DNA of 64,000 nucleotides. It comes from Phaeobacter gallaeciensis DSM 26640 (GTDB lineage: Bacteria > Pseudomonadota > Alphaproteobacteria > Rhodobacterales > Rhodobacteraceae). The position numbers and the translations under genes were made by a program. Below are positions 32,865 through 44,037 of this stretch, piece by piece. The DNA lies in contig NC_023137.1 of assembly GCF_000511385.1 (NCBI RefSeq), positions 875,001 through 939,000 on the forward strand. Direction: 5' to 3'. The notes under the pieces are model-generated. The model had not been told where the DNA came from and did not search any database. It saw only the letters and a list, made by a program, of their open reading frames with translations. Numbering within the stretch: the first letter of the stretch is position 1; the number at the start of each line of letters is the position of its first letter.

Positions 32865-33003
32865 GGGCTGATCTTTCGCGTGATTTTCCGGTGCATAAAG
32901 CTATGGCAGAGCGTGCGGTATTTGACCAGATTGGCTCCATTTCCAGTTTTTTAACAACCGAAGGGTAGAACGAGAAAGAGTTTCAACCCTGAGGTGTGCT
33001 GTA

Positions 33004-34971
33004 ATGTTTCGAACTATCTCCACAAAAACCCGGTTTATGATCTCGGGGGCGGTATCGGTTTTTACGATCTTGGTGCTTGCTCTTATATCTGTTTACAGCC
33101 TTTGGCAGAGTGAACTGGAGTTGGAACGTCAAATAGATGTCACCAAAACGGTGCGACATGAGCTGAAAATTGACCTGTTACACGAGGAGCTGCACGCAGA
33201 GGTGCTCTACCTTGTGCTGGCGGGTGACCACGCCACAGCTGCTGAGCGAGAGGAGTTGCGTGCAAGGGTTGTGGAGGCCGGTGAAGAAATACGCACCAAC
33301 GTCGAATTGCTGAAACGAGACACGTTGCCACCGAAAGCTCTTGCCCAGGTTGAGGGAATGGCTCCCGAAATGGACGCGTTTTTGACTCAAGGTGTGGCTC
33401 TGGCTGAGTTGGCAATGACGGATAGGGTCGCAGCTGAAGCGGGCCTCGATGCGTTCGAAGAGAGCTACAAGGCGTTGAACACACAGCTACACCCCCTCAG
33501 CGATTGGATTGAGCAGGCAGCAATTGAAACGGCCGATGCCGCGCGTGCACATGATATGGCGCTGCTCTATACACTGTTGGGAACATCTGTCCTGCTCGTC
33601 TTGATCACGATCTACAACGCCCGCAAGATGACCTTGAATATCGTGCGCCCAATTGGTCGCATGCGCGAGGCTTTGCGAGAAGTCGCCGAAGGGGATTTTG
33701 GCCTGAAAGTCGAAGCCCGTATGCGTGGAGATGACTTTGGTCAGATTGCCCATGACATCGACCGGGTATCTGGACGCGTCATCGATGAGCTGGAAAAACA
33801 GAACGCGCTGCGAGGCGAAAGCGAAAAGGTGATCGACCGGTTGCGTCAGGGCCTGCAGCGGCTTGCGGCGGGCGATTTCAGCGATCAGATCAACGACAGC
33901 TTTGGTTCCGATTATGATCCGCTGCGGATCAACTACAACGAAACTGTGGATAAGCTGAACGAGGTCATGGCGCAGGTGGTCAAGGCGAGTGCAGCTATAC
34001 AGGCCCAGTCCGATGAAATCCGAAGCGGGTCCGAGGATATGTCTGCCCGCACCGAAAGCCAGGCCGCCACGTTGGAAGAAACAGCCGCTGCGCTGGAAGA
34101 GATGACGGTCAGTGTCAGTAACTCTGCGAAAAACGCCAAAGCGGTGGAAGGTGCGGTGGATTCCGCGCGCAAGGATGTTGAGAACAGTGGCCGGGTTGTC
34201 GAAGGCGCAATCGAAGCGATGAATGAGATTGAGCGATCCTCGGGCCAGATATCCCAGATCATCGGCGTTATTGACGATATCGCCTTCCAGACCAATCTGC
34301 TCGCCTTGAATGCAGGTGTTGAGGCCGCCCGAGCGGGTGAGGTTGGCCGTGGCTTCGCAGTCGTGGCCTCCGAGGTGCGTGCATTGGCGCAACGGTCATC
34401 GGATGCGGCCAATGAAATCAAAACACTGATCACAGCCAGCACCAGAACGGTCGAGGAAGGCGTTGAAAAAGTCGATAGCGCTGGTAAGGCCCTCTCGCAG
34501 GTTGTGGGCGAAGTGGTCAATATCGCGACTTTGGTTTCCGGGATCTCTTCGGAGTCCGGTGAACAGGCCCAGGGGTTGAACGAGATCAATATCGGAGTTG
34601 CTCAGCTGGACAATGTCACCCAGCAGAATGCTGCGATGGTTGAGGAATCCGGAGCGGCCATTCTAAAGATGAACAGTGAGACCTACGGACTTAATCAGAT
34701 TGTCAGCCAATTTATCCTGCTGACGTCCGACGGGGGCGAGGGCGGGTCCTCTACGGCAAAGCGCGCGGCAGCGGCGGTCGAGGCAGGCCATCCAGATGAG
34801 GAACGTTGGGAAGACTACAATGAGGTCTCCGCACATGGGTCCGTTTCAGGGGACGGCATTGATGAGTGGAACAGCCAAGGTTCGTCATCGCAAAATCCTG
34901 CTGCGTCGGCGAGCGGCGCCGAGAGCGATGATGGCTGGTCTGATGACGATGCGGTGGCCAATTTCGCATAA
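33004..34971 (+). CDS. methyl-accepting chemotaxis protein
   Basis: A 655-residue chemoreceptor. Transmembrane helices lie near residues 13-35 and 186-206, and the periplasmic sensing part between them is about 150 residues and helical. A HAMP domain (IVRPIGRMREALREVAEGDFG) follows, then a second HAMP-like stretch (RLQRLAAGDFSDQIND). The signalling hairpin tip IDDIAFQTNLLALNAGVEAA is at about 423-442, with methylation helices on both sides. No CheR/CheB pentapeptide is clear at the acidic C-terminus (SDDDAVANFA). No che genes are nearby. Confidence 0.95.
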   Translation: MFRTISTKTRFMISGAVSVFTILVLALISVYSLWQSELELERQIDVTKTVRHELKIDLLHEELHAEVLYLVLAGDHATAAEREELRARVVEAGEEIRTNVELLKRDTLPPKALAQVEGMAPEMDAFLTQGVALAELAMTDRVAAEAGLDAFEESYKALNTQLHPLSDWIEQAAIETADAARAHDMALLYTLLGTSVLLVLITIYNARKMTLNIVRPIGRMREALREVAEGDFGLKVEARMRGDDFGQIAHDIDRVSGRVIDELEKQNALRGESEKVIDRLRQGLQRLAAGDFSDQINDSFGSDYDPLRINYNETVDKLNEVMAQVVKASAAIQAQSDEIRSGSEDMSARTESQAATLEETAAALEEMTVSVSNSAKNAKAVEGAVDSARKDVENSGRVVEGAIEAMNEIERSSGQISQIIGVIDDIAFQTNLLALNAGVEAARAGEVGRGFAVVASEVRALAQRSSDAANEIKTLITASTRTVEEGVEKVDSAGKALSQVVGEVVNIATLVSGISSESGEQAQGLNEINIGVAQLDNVTQQNAAMVEESGAAILKMNSETYGLNQIVSQFILLTSDGGEGGSSTAKRAAAAVEAGHPDEERWEDYNEVSAHGSVSGDGIDEWNSQGSSSQNPAASASGAESDDGWSDDDAVANFA

Positions 34972-34981
34972 TACGGATTGG

Positions 34982-35015
34982 ACCAAGGCGCGCGGCAGAC
35001 ATGGCGTGCCTTGGT
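34982..35015 (+). other. hairpin after chemoreceptor gene
   Basis: ACCAAGGCGCGC and GCGTGCCTTGGT form a 12-bp stem with one G-U pair and a 10-nt loop, starting 11 bp after the stop codon. The T tract is missing, so it may be a transcript end-protecting hairpin or a weak terminator. Confidence 0.5.
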
Positions 35016-35561
35016 TGCGAACGTTAGCGATACAGTATCTTCAGATACAGGCGCTCCACATGATGTAGATATCAAGGTGGGCAGCATCGGGGTGGTAAGG
35101 ATGAGGCCCGTCTATATGAGGCCTGGGATGGCGCTTTGCGGCAATCCGGAGGGGCGTATCTGATCCTCGTGACCGCGTGGTGTACTCTGCCGACAGATTC
35201 TGCGCGGTTCTATCGGGCCATATAACCTGCCGAGCCACGGCGGGCTGGTCGGCAGCTTGACAGTCATGGCAGGTTTTGCGCGTTGCTGTAGGCAGGCTAG
35301 GCGCGGCCGCAGTTGGCATATGAGGCCAAGCCGTGCAGCGCAAAAGTAAAGCCAGCCCGTTTCTGATCTGGTTGCATAATTGCATATCAGGCTCATGATG
35401 CGCTGGCCCGGTCGCCGGTAGGGCATGCGACGTTGCAGACCTTAAACGCCGCCTGCCAACCATGCGCCCATGGCAAACCTAGGCATACGTGTTCGACGCG
35501 GCGAGGACATCCGGCGGAGCGCTGCTAGACAGCGCCCCCCTCTGCGGGATCGTTCGGAAAC
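35016..35561. other. gene-poor region
   Basis: About 550 bp without a supported gene. Open frames here lack ribosome-binding sites, recognisable domains and the codon pattern of neighbours. A small hairpin GCGCTG/CAGCGC (35519-35535) is present. It could hold a decayed gene or a small RNA; nothing decisive was seen. Confidence 0.4.
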
Positions 35562-35562
35562 C

Positions 35563-35594
35563 AAAAAATGCGGAGCTCGTTACAAGCTCCGCAT
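35563..35594 (-). terminator. rho-independent terminator of ppaC
   Basis: On the minus strand a perfect 10-bp stem (ATGCGGAGCT/AGCTCCGCAT) with a 7-nt loop is followed by TTTTTT. It lies 66 bp after the ppaC stop codon. Confidence 0.9.
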
Positions 35595-35660
35595 GTCTAA
35601 ATCAGGTTGCGGCAGCAGTAGGCCGCCGCCTTAACTCTGGCGCATTCAGATCCAGCGACC

Positions 35661-36581
35661 TCAGATCGCCAGATTGGGGATGATCTGTTTCTTACGGCTC
35701 ATCACGCCAGGAAGAACAACGGTATCGCCTTCGGCTGTGGCGTCAAAGCTTTTGGAGGCGAGGGTGCGGACCAGATCGTTGGGGACCAGCAGCGTGGCCT
35801 CTTCTTTCAGGATATCCACAACGAAGAGCAGGACCTGATCGACGCCATCTTCGTTTGCGACGGTTGTCATGGTCTCCATCAGCGACGCCTTGCGATCCAG
35901 AACAACGGCGGGAGCGGTGGTTTCCAGAACAGAGACGCGGAACTTGGTGCCCTCGACCGCATATTCCTTTGAATCCATCCGCAGCAGTTCCGCGTCGGAG
36001 AAGGCCGACACGTCGGATTTCGCGGCAAACATTTCTGCGGCATAGGCGGCAATGTCCACGCCCAGATCTTCGGCCAGGCTATAGGCCACGGCCTTGTCTT
36101 CCTGGGTTGTGGTGGGGGAGCGGAATTCGAGCGTGTCACTCAGGATGCAGGTCAGCATCGCGCCTTTGATGTCGCGCGGAGCCTGGGCCAGATCCGCGCC
36201 GATCATCTTCCACATGATGGTCGCGGTGCAGGCGACCGGCTCAATGCGGATGTTGATAGGGCCTTTGGTTTCAAGGCCGCCAACCAGTTTATGATGATCA
36301 ATGATCGCTTGAATATCGGCGCCATTGATATTGGCGGGCAATTCGGCAGGATTGTTGGTGTCGACGATCACGACAGGCTGATCATCGGCGACGTCTGCAA
36401 TGATCTCCGGCTTGTCCAACCCCCAGTGCTGCAGCATGAAGGCCGCTTCGGTGTTGGGCTCGCCCAGCAGTTTCGGCGCGGCTTCGACAGATTTGATCTG
36501 GTTGAGGTACCAAGACCAGATGATCGCTGAGCCGGTGGAGTCGGTATCAGGGGATTTATGGCCGAAGACGAAGGTGGTCAT
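35661..36581 (-). CDS. ppaC: manganese-dependent inorganic pyrophosphatase
   Basis: A 306-residue DHH-family (family II) pyrophosphatase, hydrolysing PPi in the cytosol. Metal ligands are in FGHKSPDTDS (His8, Asp12, Asp14) and AIIDHHKLVGG (DHH near 89-91), and the C-terminal substrate loop is DVLKEEATLLVPND...VLPGVMSRKKQIIP. The start MTTFVFGHK at 36581 was chosen because the family begins directly with this strand. No family I enzyme is in this window. Confidence 0.95.
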   Translation of the reverse strand: MTTFVFGHKSPDTDSTGSAIIWSWYLNQIKSVEAAPKLLGEPNTEAAFMLQHWGLDKPEIIADVADDQPVVIVDTNNPAELPANINGADIQAIIDHHKLVGGLETKGPINIRIEPVACTATIMWKMIGADLAQAPRDIKGAMLTCILSDTLEFRSPTTTQEDKAVAYSLAEDLGVDIAAYAAEMFAAKSDVSAFSDAELLRMDSKEYAVEGTKFRVSVLETTAPAVVLDRKASLMETMTTVANEDGVDQVLLFVVDILKEEATLLVPNDLVRTLASKSFDATAEGDTVVLPGVMSRKKQIIPNLAI

Positions 36582-36779
36582 GACGTGTGTCCTATGCAAG
36601 TGCCGGAATTTTGCGCGTCTTATAGGCATGGGGAGGGGACTTGTCACCCCGGGCCGGTGTCTGATCAATGCCGCTATGTTGTTCGTGCAGACCTACGCTT
36701 CAGGGCTGGTCTGAGACAACAGGCAGGCGATGGTGGCGAACTGCTTTTCCTTCGGCGCGGTCGGGGCTACCATCGCGCC

Positions 36780-37490
36780 ATGGACCGCGAAGATCAGCTC
36801 TATCCGCCTGTTAAGGCTCTGTTCGAAAGCCAGGGTTACACCGTCAAAGGCGAGGTCGGTGCGGCTGATGTGGTCGCCTGTCGCAGTGATGAGCCGCCGG
36901 TTATCGTGGAGCTGAAACTGCGGTTTTCGCTCTCCTTGTTTCATCAGGCGATCACGCGGCTTGCCCTGAGTGATCTGGTTTATATCGCGGTGCCCAAACC
37001 CTCGGGCCGTCAGGCGCGGCGAATGCTAAAGGACAATTTGTCGATGTGTCGGCGTCTGGGGCTGGGGTTGATTACGGTGCTGCCGGATGGGCGGACCGAG
37101 GTGCAGTGCGATCCAGGGCCATATGCGCCGCGCAAGTCGGCGAAAAAACAGACGCGACTGCTGCGCGAATTCCAGCGCCTTCAGGGGGATCCCAACGCAG
37201 GCGGCGCCACACGGCACGGCATTGTAACCGCATACCGTCAGGATGCGCTGCGCTGCGCCGCCCATCTGGCCGAACACGGGCCGAGCAAAGGAGCCGTCGT
37301 TGCTAAGAGCGCCGGTGTCCCCACAGCCACGCGGATCATGGCGAGCAATCACTATGGCTGGTTTGAGCGGGTGGAAACCGGCATCTATCAGCTGACAGAG
37401 GCGGGGCGTGCCGGGCTGATTCACTGGGCGCATAGCTGGGAGCCGATAGCGGCAGCCAGCGTCGCAGGCCCTGTGTCTGATCCAGCCTGA
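36780..37490 (+). CDS. DUF2161 PD-(D/E)XK nuclease-like protein
   Basis: A 236-residue protein. The N-terminal third has the PD-(D/E)XK layout: Asp in GAADVVACRSD, then VIVELKLRFS with the E-x-K pair, followed by HQAITRLALSDLVYIAVP. The C-terminal part (HGIVTAYRQDALRCAAHL, ATRIMASNHYGWFERVETGIYQL) resembles a winged helix. The family is common in alphaproteobacteria with unknown function. The start MDREDQLYPPVKALF at 36780 fits the domain boundary. It lies just upstream of the groESL promoter. Confidence 0.8.
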   Translation: MDREDQLYPPVKALFESQGYTVKGEVGAADVVACRSDEPPVIVELKLRFSLSLFHQAITRLALSDLVYIAVPKPSGRQARRMLKDNLSMCRRLGLGLITVLPDGRTEVQCDPGPYAPRKSAKKQTRLLREFQRLQGDPNAGGATRHGIVTAYRQDALRCAAHLAEHGPSKGAVVAKSAGVPTATRIMASNHYGWFERVETGIYQLTEAGRAGLIHWAHSWEPIAAASVAGPVSDPA

Positions 37491-37546
37491 CGGAGACGTG
37501 TGATGGGCGCGCCAGAATATTGCCACAAAATTTCCCCACGAGCCTG

Positions 37547-37578
37547 TTGACAGGGGCGCGCACCCTGCCTAGCTATTC
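37547..37578 (+). promoter_or_regulatory. candidate groESL promoter
   Basis: A perfect -35 TTGACA at 37547-37552 is followed by a poorer -10 region around TAGCTATTC at 37570-37578. It sits immediately upstream of the CIRCE element, the usual position for HrcA-controlled groE promoters. The exact -10 cannot be fixed by eye. Confidence 0.5.
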
Positions 37579-37583
37579 CATCG

Positions 37584-37610
37584 TTAGCACTCAGACGCGT
37601 TGAGTGCTAA
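37584..37610. promoter_or_regulatory. CIRCE element (HrcA operator)
   Basis: TTAGCACTC, a 9-bp spacer, then GAGTGCTAA: a perfect match to the CIRCE consensus. The repressor HrcA binds it and is released on heat shock when GroEL becomes occupied. It lies 62 bp upstream of groES, within the likely transcribed leader. hrcA itself is not in this window. Confidence 0.97.
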
Positions 37611-37671
37611 CACCTCCTGCGGGGAGTAGGAGGCGAGACAACAACCTTTGAGCCTTTAAGGAGCTACAAAG

Positions 37672-37959
37672 ATGGCATTGAAACCGCTTCATGACCGCGT
37701 GCTGGTCCGTCGCACCGAGAGCGAAGAAAAAACCGCCGGTGGTCTGATCATTCCTGATTCCGCCAAGGAAAAGCCGAGCGAAGGCGTTGTCGTCGCAACC
37801 GGCGAAGGCGCACGCAAGGACAGCGGCGAGCTGATCGCGATGGCTGTGTCTGCTGGCGACAAGATCCTGTTCGGCAAATGGTCAGGCACTGAGGTCAACG
37901 TCGACGGCGAAGAGCTGCTGATGATGAAAGAAAGCGACATCATGGGCATCATCGAGTAA
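37672..37959 (+). CDS. groES: co-chaperonin GroES
   Basis: A 95-residue Hsp10, lid of the GroEL chamber. It begins [21 protein letters not shown], contains the mobile loop around [12 protein letters not shown] and ends [10 protein letters not shown]. It starts 62 bp after CIRCE with the ribosome-binding site AAGGAG, and groEL follows 74 bp later. Confidence 0.98.
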   Translation: MALKPLHDRVLVRRTESEEKTAGGLIIPDSAKEKPSEGVVVATGEGARKDSGELIAMAVSAGDKILFGKWSGTEVNVDGEELLMMKESDIMGIIE

Positions 37960-38030
37960 GACGCCGGGTTTTCCCGACACCTTCTCTGATCCCATTCGCT
38001 GACAATTACAGATTTTCTCTAGGAGAGTGA

Positions 38031-39685
<1,655 letters not shown>

Positions 39686-39686
<1 letters not shown>

Positions 39687-39712
39687 TCCCAAATCCCACC
39701 GGGATTTGGGAT
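39686..39712 (+). other. perfect hairpin at groEL stop codon
   Basis: ATCCCAAATCCC and GGGATTTGGGAT pair perfectly (12 bp, loop ACC). The hairpin begins with the last base of the TAA stop. It has no T run, so it is not a standard terminator; it may protect the mRNA from 3' exonucleases. Confidence 0.75.
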
Positions 39713-39780
39713 GCGACAAAAGGCGATTGAGCAGATAGGCCAATCTGCCAGACGTCCGCCGCTTACGATGTTAGGAATTT

Positions 39781-39805
39781 GGGCTGCCTTCGGGCGGCCC
39801 TTTTT
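39781..39805 (+). terminator. rho-independent terminator of groESL
   Basis: The stem GGGCTGCC/GGCGGCCC with a TTCG-type loop is followed by TTTTT, 94 bp after the groEL stop. It resembles the rpsD terminator at 3868-3895. Confidence 0.9.
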
Positions 39806-39937
39806 CATTTTGGACGGCGAAGGCCCGCCTTGCGGACCTGCCTGCGACGCGAGTATTTTTGGAGAGGTGATTGCAGCGATGATCTGCTTGTCATTGCTCT
39901 CTTTTCGTTTTCGAAACGACGGCCTAAAGTCGCCCTC

Positions 39938-40831
39938 ATGGTCAAAGCCGTTTTTATTCAATCTTCGCATTCAGATTATGACGATCAGCCGGGCAAAGCA
40001 TATCACTTTCCGAAAAAACACTATTTGAGTCGGGTAGAACAAACCATTGGCGATTGGGTGATTTTCTACGAAGGACGACGCGGAGGTGGAAGAGGCTACC
40101 ATGCTGTTCAGCGCGTGCTTCAGGTTCAGAATGACCTTAACGACCCGGAAATGGCATACGCGCTGCTGGACGTCGGCAGTGAGTTGTCTTTCGAAAATCT
40201 CGTTCCCCGATGGGTAGATGGTCAGGGGCCGTTTGAAACTGGGCTGCCTAAATCGCGCGGCAGTAATACGAGCGCAGTCCGATTGATTTCTGATGGCGAT
40301 TTTGCGCGGATAATCAACGCAGGGCTGGAGGCACGGAACGAGCCGAATGCCATTCCAAGAATCGGAGATGTCGTCGCTGAGTCGGGTTTTGCAGAGGCGC
40401 CGACACCCTTTGAACCCCAGATCCAACCGCGCGAGATGCTGCTGTCCCAGCGGGCCTTCCGGGACCGTAGCTTTGCGAGGCAGGTCAAACATGCCTATGG
40501 CGGACGCTGCTCAATGTCAGGGCTGGAATTGCGCAATGGCGGCGGACGGCCCGAGGTGGAAGCAGCGCATATCGTGCCGGTCTCGGAACGTGGTCCCGAT
40601 ACTGTGCGCAATGGTTTGGCTCTGTCGGGAACAGTACATTGGATGTTCGACAGGGGGCTGTTGTCGATCAGCGATAGCAATGAAGTGCTTGTTGCCAAAA
40701 ATGCGGCGGATAAGGCGGTGCTTGACCGTTTGCTGCTGCCGGACAGGCGTTTGATCGAGCCTGAGAACGAGGCATATAAACCACATAAATCCTATCTCCG
40801 ATGGCATCGGGAAAATGTGTTTAAAGGCTAG
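39938..40831 (+). CDS. HNH endonuclease with reader-like N-terminus
   Basis: A 297-residue protein. The C-terminal HNH nuclease contains CSMSGLELRNGGGRPEVEAA, then HIVPVSERGPDTVRNGLAL and GTVHWMFDRGLLSI, giving the His, Asn and His of the ββα-metal fold (His near residue 211). The N-terminal 110 residues (YDDQPGKAYHFPKKHYLSRV, GDWVIFYEGRRGGGRGYHAV) look like a PUA/SRA-type beta barrel, as used by modification-dependent restriction enzymes to flip modified bases; this is inference from pattern only. Base composition appears more AT-rich than neighbours, suggesting acquisition. No methyltransferase gene adjoins it. Confidence 0.8.
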   Translation: MVKAVFIQSSHSDYDDQPGKAYHFPKKHYLSRVEQTIGDWVIFYEGRRGGGRGYHAVQRVLQVQNDLNDPEMAYALLDVGSELSFENLVPRWVDGQGPFETGLPKSRGSNTSAVRLISDGDFARIINAGLEARNEPNAIPRIGDVVAESGFAEAPTPFEPQIQPREMLLSQRAFRDRSFARQVKHAYGGRCSMSGLELRNGGGRPEVEAAHIVPVSERGPDTVRNGLALSGTVHWMFDRGLLSISDSNEVLVAKNAADKAVLDRLLLPDRRLIEPENEAYKPHKSYLRWHRENVFKG

Positions 40832-40925
40832 CGTCGTTCGCTATGGGAACGGGCAGGCTCTGAACCGGTGCCTGGACACAAAAATATCAGTGGTCCCGGG
40901 CATCCCGGCAGGGTAGCCCTAGCGC

Positions 40926-41807
40926 ATGCGTCTGATTTTTCTCGTCTCTCTCACCATGGTGGCCTTTGCTGCAAATTCCATTCTGGGCCGGTTGGCCATT
41001 GGTGGGGGCTATATGGAAGCCACCAGCTTTGGTTTGCTGCGGCTGTTTTCCGGGGCGGTGACGCTGATCGCGCTTTGTATGTTCAGCGGGCTGTCGATGC
41101 GGCGCGATCTGCGGCAGACGCTCTGGGGCGCGGCGGCGCTTTCGATTTACATCGTCGGGTTTTCCGTGGCCTATCAGGATCTTGATGCGGGGCTTGGCGC
41201 CCTGATCCTGTTTGGTGTTGTGCAGGTGTCGATGTTTCTCTGGGGGAGTTTCAGGGGCAGCTCGGTGTCTCGGGGGCAGATCGGCGGGGCAGGGATTGCG
41301 CTGATAGGGCTTGCGGTAGTGGTCTGGCCCGGCGATGGGGCATCCGCCGCGCCGCTGGGGGCGTCGTTGTTGATGGCTTTGGGAGGGCTTGGTTGGGCAG
41401 CGTATAGTTTGCTGGGGCGGGGGGCGAGGACGCCGCTCGCGGCGACGGCAGTAAACTTTGCTGGGGCAACCCTGATGATGGTGCCAGGGGTCTTGCTGTT
41501 TGGTGGCGATATCGTGGTGACGCGAACAGGGGTGCTTCTGGCGGTCTTGTCAGGGGCGGTGACTTCCGGACTTGGCTATGCGCTGTGGTATCATGTGCTC
41601 CCCAAATTGTTGCCTGCAGTGGCGGCAACGGTGCAATTGTCCGTACCGGTGATTGCAATCCTCGCAGGTGCTGCACTGCTGGGAGAGGTTGTCGCAGTTC
41701 CGCTGGTGATCGGGTCGGCAACTGTCCTGGGCGGCATTGCCGTGGTTGTCTTGTCTGCTCCCGGTCGCAGGACGGCGGCGCGCAGCAAAACGGTTGCGGA
41801 GCGCTGA
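40926..41807 (+). CDS. DMT-family transporter (EamA)
   Basis: A 293-residue inner-membrane protein with about ten transmembrane helices in two EamA repeats (residues about 5-135 and 145-285), as in drug/metabolite exporters. The repeat signature is seen in [21 protein letters not shown] and [23 protein letters not shown]. The substrate is unknown. A lipase-like gene follows on the same strand after 100 bp. Confidence 0.9.
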   Translation: MRLIFLVSLTMVAFAANSILGRLAIGGGYMEATSFGLLRLFSGAVTLIALCMFSGLSMRRDLRQTLWGAAALSIYIVGFSVAYQDLDAGLGALILFGVVQVSMFLWGSFRGSSVSRGQIGGAGIALIGLAVVVWPGDGASAAPLGASLLMALGGLGWAAYSLLGRGARTPLAATAVNFAGATLMMVPGVLLFGGDIVVTRTGVLLAVLSGAVTSGLGYALWYHVLPKLLPAVAATVQLSVPVIAILAGAALLGEVVAVPLVIGSATVLGGIAVVVLSAPGRRTAARSKTVAER

Positions 41808-41908
41808 CACGTCGCGTCACAGGAGACCCCTTTGCGGTCCACCCTTCCCGTTGCAGCGCTTTGGCCCTATGTGCAGTGTTCCATGATCCCAGTGAGGTCG
41901 CGAGCACC

Positions 41909-42727
41909 ATGATCCGTTCTTTTATCCCCTCTGCGCTGGCGGGCGCTGTTCTGTGTTTCTCCGCAGCCATGGCGCGCGCGGATTGCGCCATCCTGCTGCA
42001 TGGGCTGGCCCGCAGTGAAATCTCACTGGCAGTGATGGGGCAGGTGCTTGAGGCGCGCGGTGTCAAGGTTGTTACCCCCGGCTACCCCTCGACTGACAAA
42101 GCGGTGGCGGATCTTGCGGCCGAGACATTGCCCGATGCGGTGGAGCACTGCACGGCCCTCATCTCAGAAGGTGAGCGTATCCACTTTGTCACCCATTCCA
42201 TGGGAGCCATCCTGCTGCGTCACTGGCTTCAGAACCACCGGCCCGACGCGCTGGGTCGCACGGTCATGCTGGCTCCGCCCAACCATGGCAGTGAGCTGGT
42301 GGATGAGCTGGGCGACTGGGAGGTGTTTGGCCTTCTGAACGGGCCGGCAGGCCTGCAGCTGGGGACGGATGCAAACAGCCTGCCCAACCAGTTGCCACCG
42401 GCCAGTTTTCCCGTTGGTGTGATTGCCGGCGATCTGTCTCTCAATCCGATTTTCTCGGCGATGATACCGGGAGCAGATGATGGCAAAGTCTCCGTGGAGA
42501 GCACCTATCTGGAGGGGATGGCAGATCACATCGTGCTGCCCGTCACCCATACGTTCATGATGAACAACCCTCAGGTTATCGCGCAGGCGCTGCATTTTCT
42601 CGACACCGGGCGCTTTGATCCCGATATCACGTGGCTCGACTCGATCACGGGACAGATTGAGGAGGCCTGCGCGGAAGGGCGGTGCAGTGACGACGGGAAC
42701 CAGCCGCCAGAGGAGGCACAGCCATGA
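41909..42727 (+). CDS. exported lipase-like alpha/beta hydrolase
   Basis: A 272-residue protein with a signal peptide ([15 protein letters not shown]) and an alpha/beta hydrolase fold. [15 protein letters not shown] is the oxyanion region, and [11 protein letters not shown] carries the nucleophile Ser near residue 97. A catalytic His is likely in [12 protein letters not shown]. Paired Cys residues near the C-terminus ([10 protein letters not shown]) suggest a disulfide, in keeping with a periplasmic location. The ATG at 41909 precedes the signal sequence. Its stop overlaps the phnM start by 4 nt. Confidence 0.88.
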   Translation: MIRSFIPSALAGAVLCFSAAMARADCAILLHGLARSEISLAVMGQVLEARGVKVVTPGYPSTDKAVADLAAETLPDAVEHCTALISEGERIHFVTHSMGAILLRHWLQNHRPDALGRTVMLAPPNHGSELVDELGDWEVFGLLNGPAGLQLGTDANSLPNQLPPASFPVGVIAGDLSLNPIFSAMIPGADDGKVSVESTYLEGMADHIVLPVTHTFMMNNPQVIAQALHFLDTGRFDPDITWLDSITGQIEEACAEGRCSDDGNQPPEEAQP

Positions 42728-43872
42728 GCGCGCTCGAACTGACATTGACCGGGGCGGATGTGCTGCGCCCAGATGGCGTAGAGCGTGGTGGCGAGCTGAC
42801 CTTCGCAGGAGGTGAGATCCAGACAGCGCGCGCCGGGCGGGCGATTGATCTGACAGGCTACCGTATATTGCCCGGCATCGTGGATTTGCACGGCGACGGA
42901 TTTGAACGCCATCTGGCGCCGCGTCGTGGGGCCATGAAGCAGATGACCGAGGGCGTGATTGCAGCCGAGGCTGAACTGGCCGCAAATGGCATCACCACCG
43001 CTGTGCTGGCGCAGTTCTATTCCTGGGAAGGTGGGCTGCGCGGCCCGGAATTTGCGAGTCAGGTGTTTGACGGGATCAAGGCGGCTCGGCCCCGGGTGGT
43101 GACGGATCTGATCCCACAACTGCGCTTTGAGATCCATCTACTGGATGCCTATGATGATCTGCCCGCTCAGATTGCACAATGGCAGGTGCCTTATGTGGTG
43201 TTTAACGACCATCTGCCGCATGACCGGTTGGCACAGGGAAAAAAACCGCCGCGCCTGACCGGGCAGGCGCTGAAAGCAGGGCGCAATCCGGACGTTCATT
43301 GGCAGATGCTGAAGGATATGCATGCCCGGCGGCCAGAGGTGCCCGCAGCACTTGATAAGCTGGCTGCGACGCTGGGATCTGCGGGAGTCTGTCTTGGCAG
43401 CCATGATGACCACAGCGCCGAGGACCGCATCACCTGGCGCAATCGCGGCGCACGGATTTCGGAATTCCCGGAAACGATGGAGGCCGCAGAGACGGCCAAA
43501 TCCGCTGGCGATGCTGTTATCCTTGGCTCGCCCAATGTGGTGCGGGGCGGCTCCCATAAGGGCAATGCCTCAGCGCTGGATCTTATTACCATGGGGCTGT
43601 GCGATGCGCTTTCGTCGGATTATCATTACCCCAGTCCGCGCCGGGCCGCGTTGATGCTCGAGCGCTCCGGCCTGCTGGATTTGGCAGGCGCCTGGCGGCT
43701 GGTGTCGGAGGGACCTGCGCAAATCCTCGGCCTTGGGGATCGGGGACGCCTGACCGCAGGGCTGCGCGCAGATCTGGTGATCCTTGACGCTGATAAACAG
43801 ATTGCGGCGACTTTTTCGGGCGGGCGGGTCAGCTATATGAGCGGCGATGTGGCCGCCAGATTCCTCACCTGA
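42724..43872 (+). CDS. phnM: PhnM-like metal-dependent amidohydrolase
   Basis: A 382-residue amidohydrolase closest to PhnM, which releases PPi from alpha-D-ribose 1-methylphosphonate 5-triphosphate in the C-P lyase pathway. The metal site [17 protein letters not shown] is at residues about 53-69, with further ligands in [11 protein letters not shown] and [11 protein letters not shown] and the Asp in LSSDYHYPS. No phnGHIJKL genes are in the window, so it is either a remote member of that pathway or a paralogue with another substrate. It is translationally coupled to the lipase gene. Confidence 0.85.
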   Translation: MSALELTLTGADVLRPDGVERGGELTFAGGEIQTARAGRAIDLTGYRILPGIVDLHGDGFERHLAPRRGAMKQMTEGVIAAEAELAANGITTAVLAQFYSWEGGLRGPEFASQVFDGIKAARPRVVTDLIPQLRFEIHLLDAYDDLPAQIAQWQVPYVVFNDHLPHDRLAQGKKPPRLTGQALKAGRNPDVHWQMLKDMHARRPEVPAALDKLAATLGSAGVCLGSHDDHSAEDRITWRNRGARISEFPETMEAAETAKSAGDAVILGSPNVVRGGSHKGNASALDLITMGLCDALSSDYHYPSPRRAALMLERSGLLDLAGAWRLVSEGPAQILGLGDRGRLTAGLRADLVILDADKQIAATFSGGRVSYMSGDVAARFLT

Positions 43873-44037
43873 TTGTGGTCAAGGAGGGGAGCGCGGCCCA
43901 TCAGGACGGAGGGCCCTCAGTGCCGCGCATAAAACCGGCGGGGCCGCTTTTACCGACCTGCCGCGTCTTTTGGTGTATTGTTGGCCAAGACGGTCCCCAG
44001 GGTTTGGGGAAGCGTTCCAATACCTCAGCCCCGCACT

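Noticed and set aside
34978-35463. Possible small genes in the gap after the chemoreceptor
   Set aside because: Frames on both strands lack ribosome-binding sites, conserved motifs and normal codon use.
37584-37610. CRISPR-like or transposon end repeat near groES
   Set aside because: It is a textbook CIRCE operator. No CRISPR array, transposase, integrase or target-site duplication was seen anywhere in the window.
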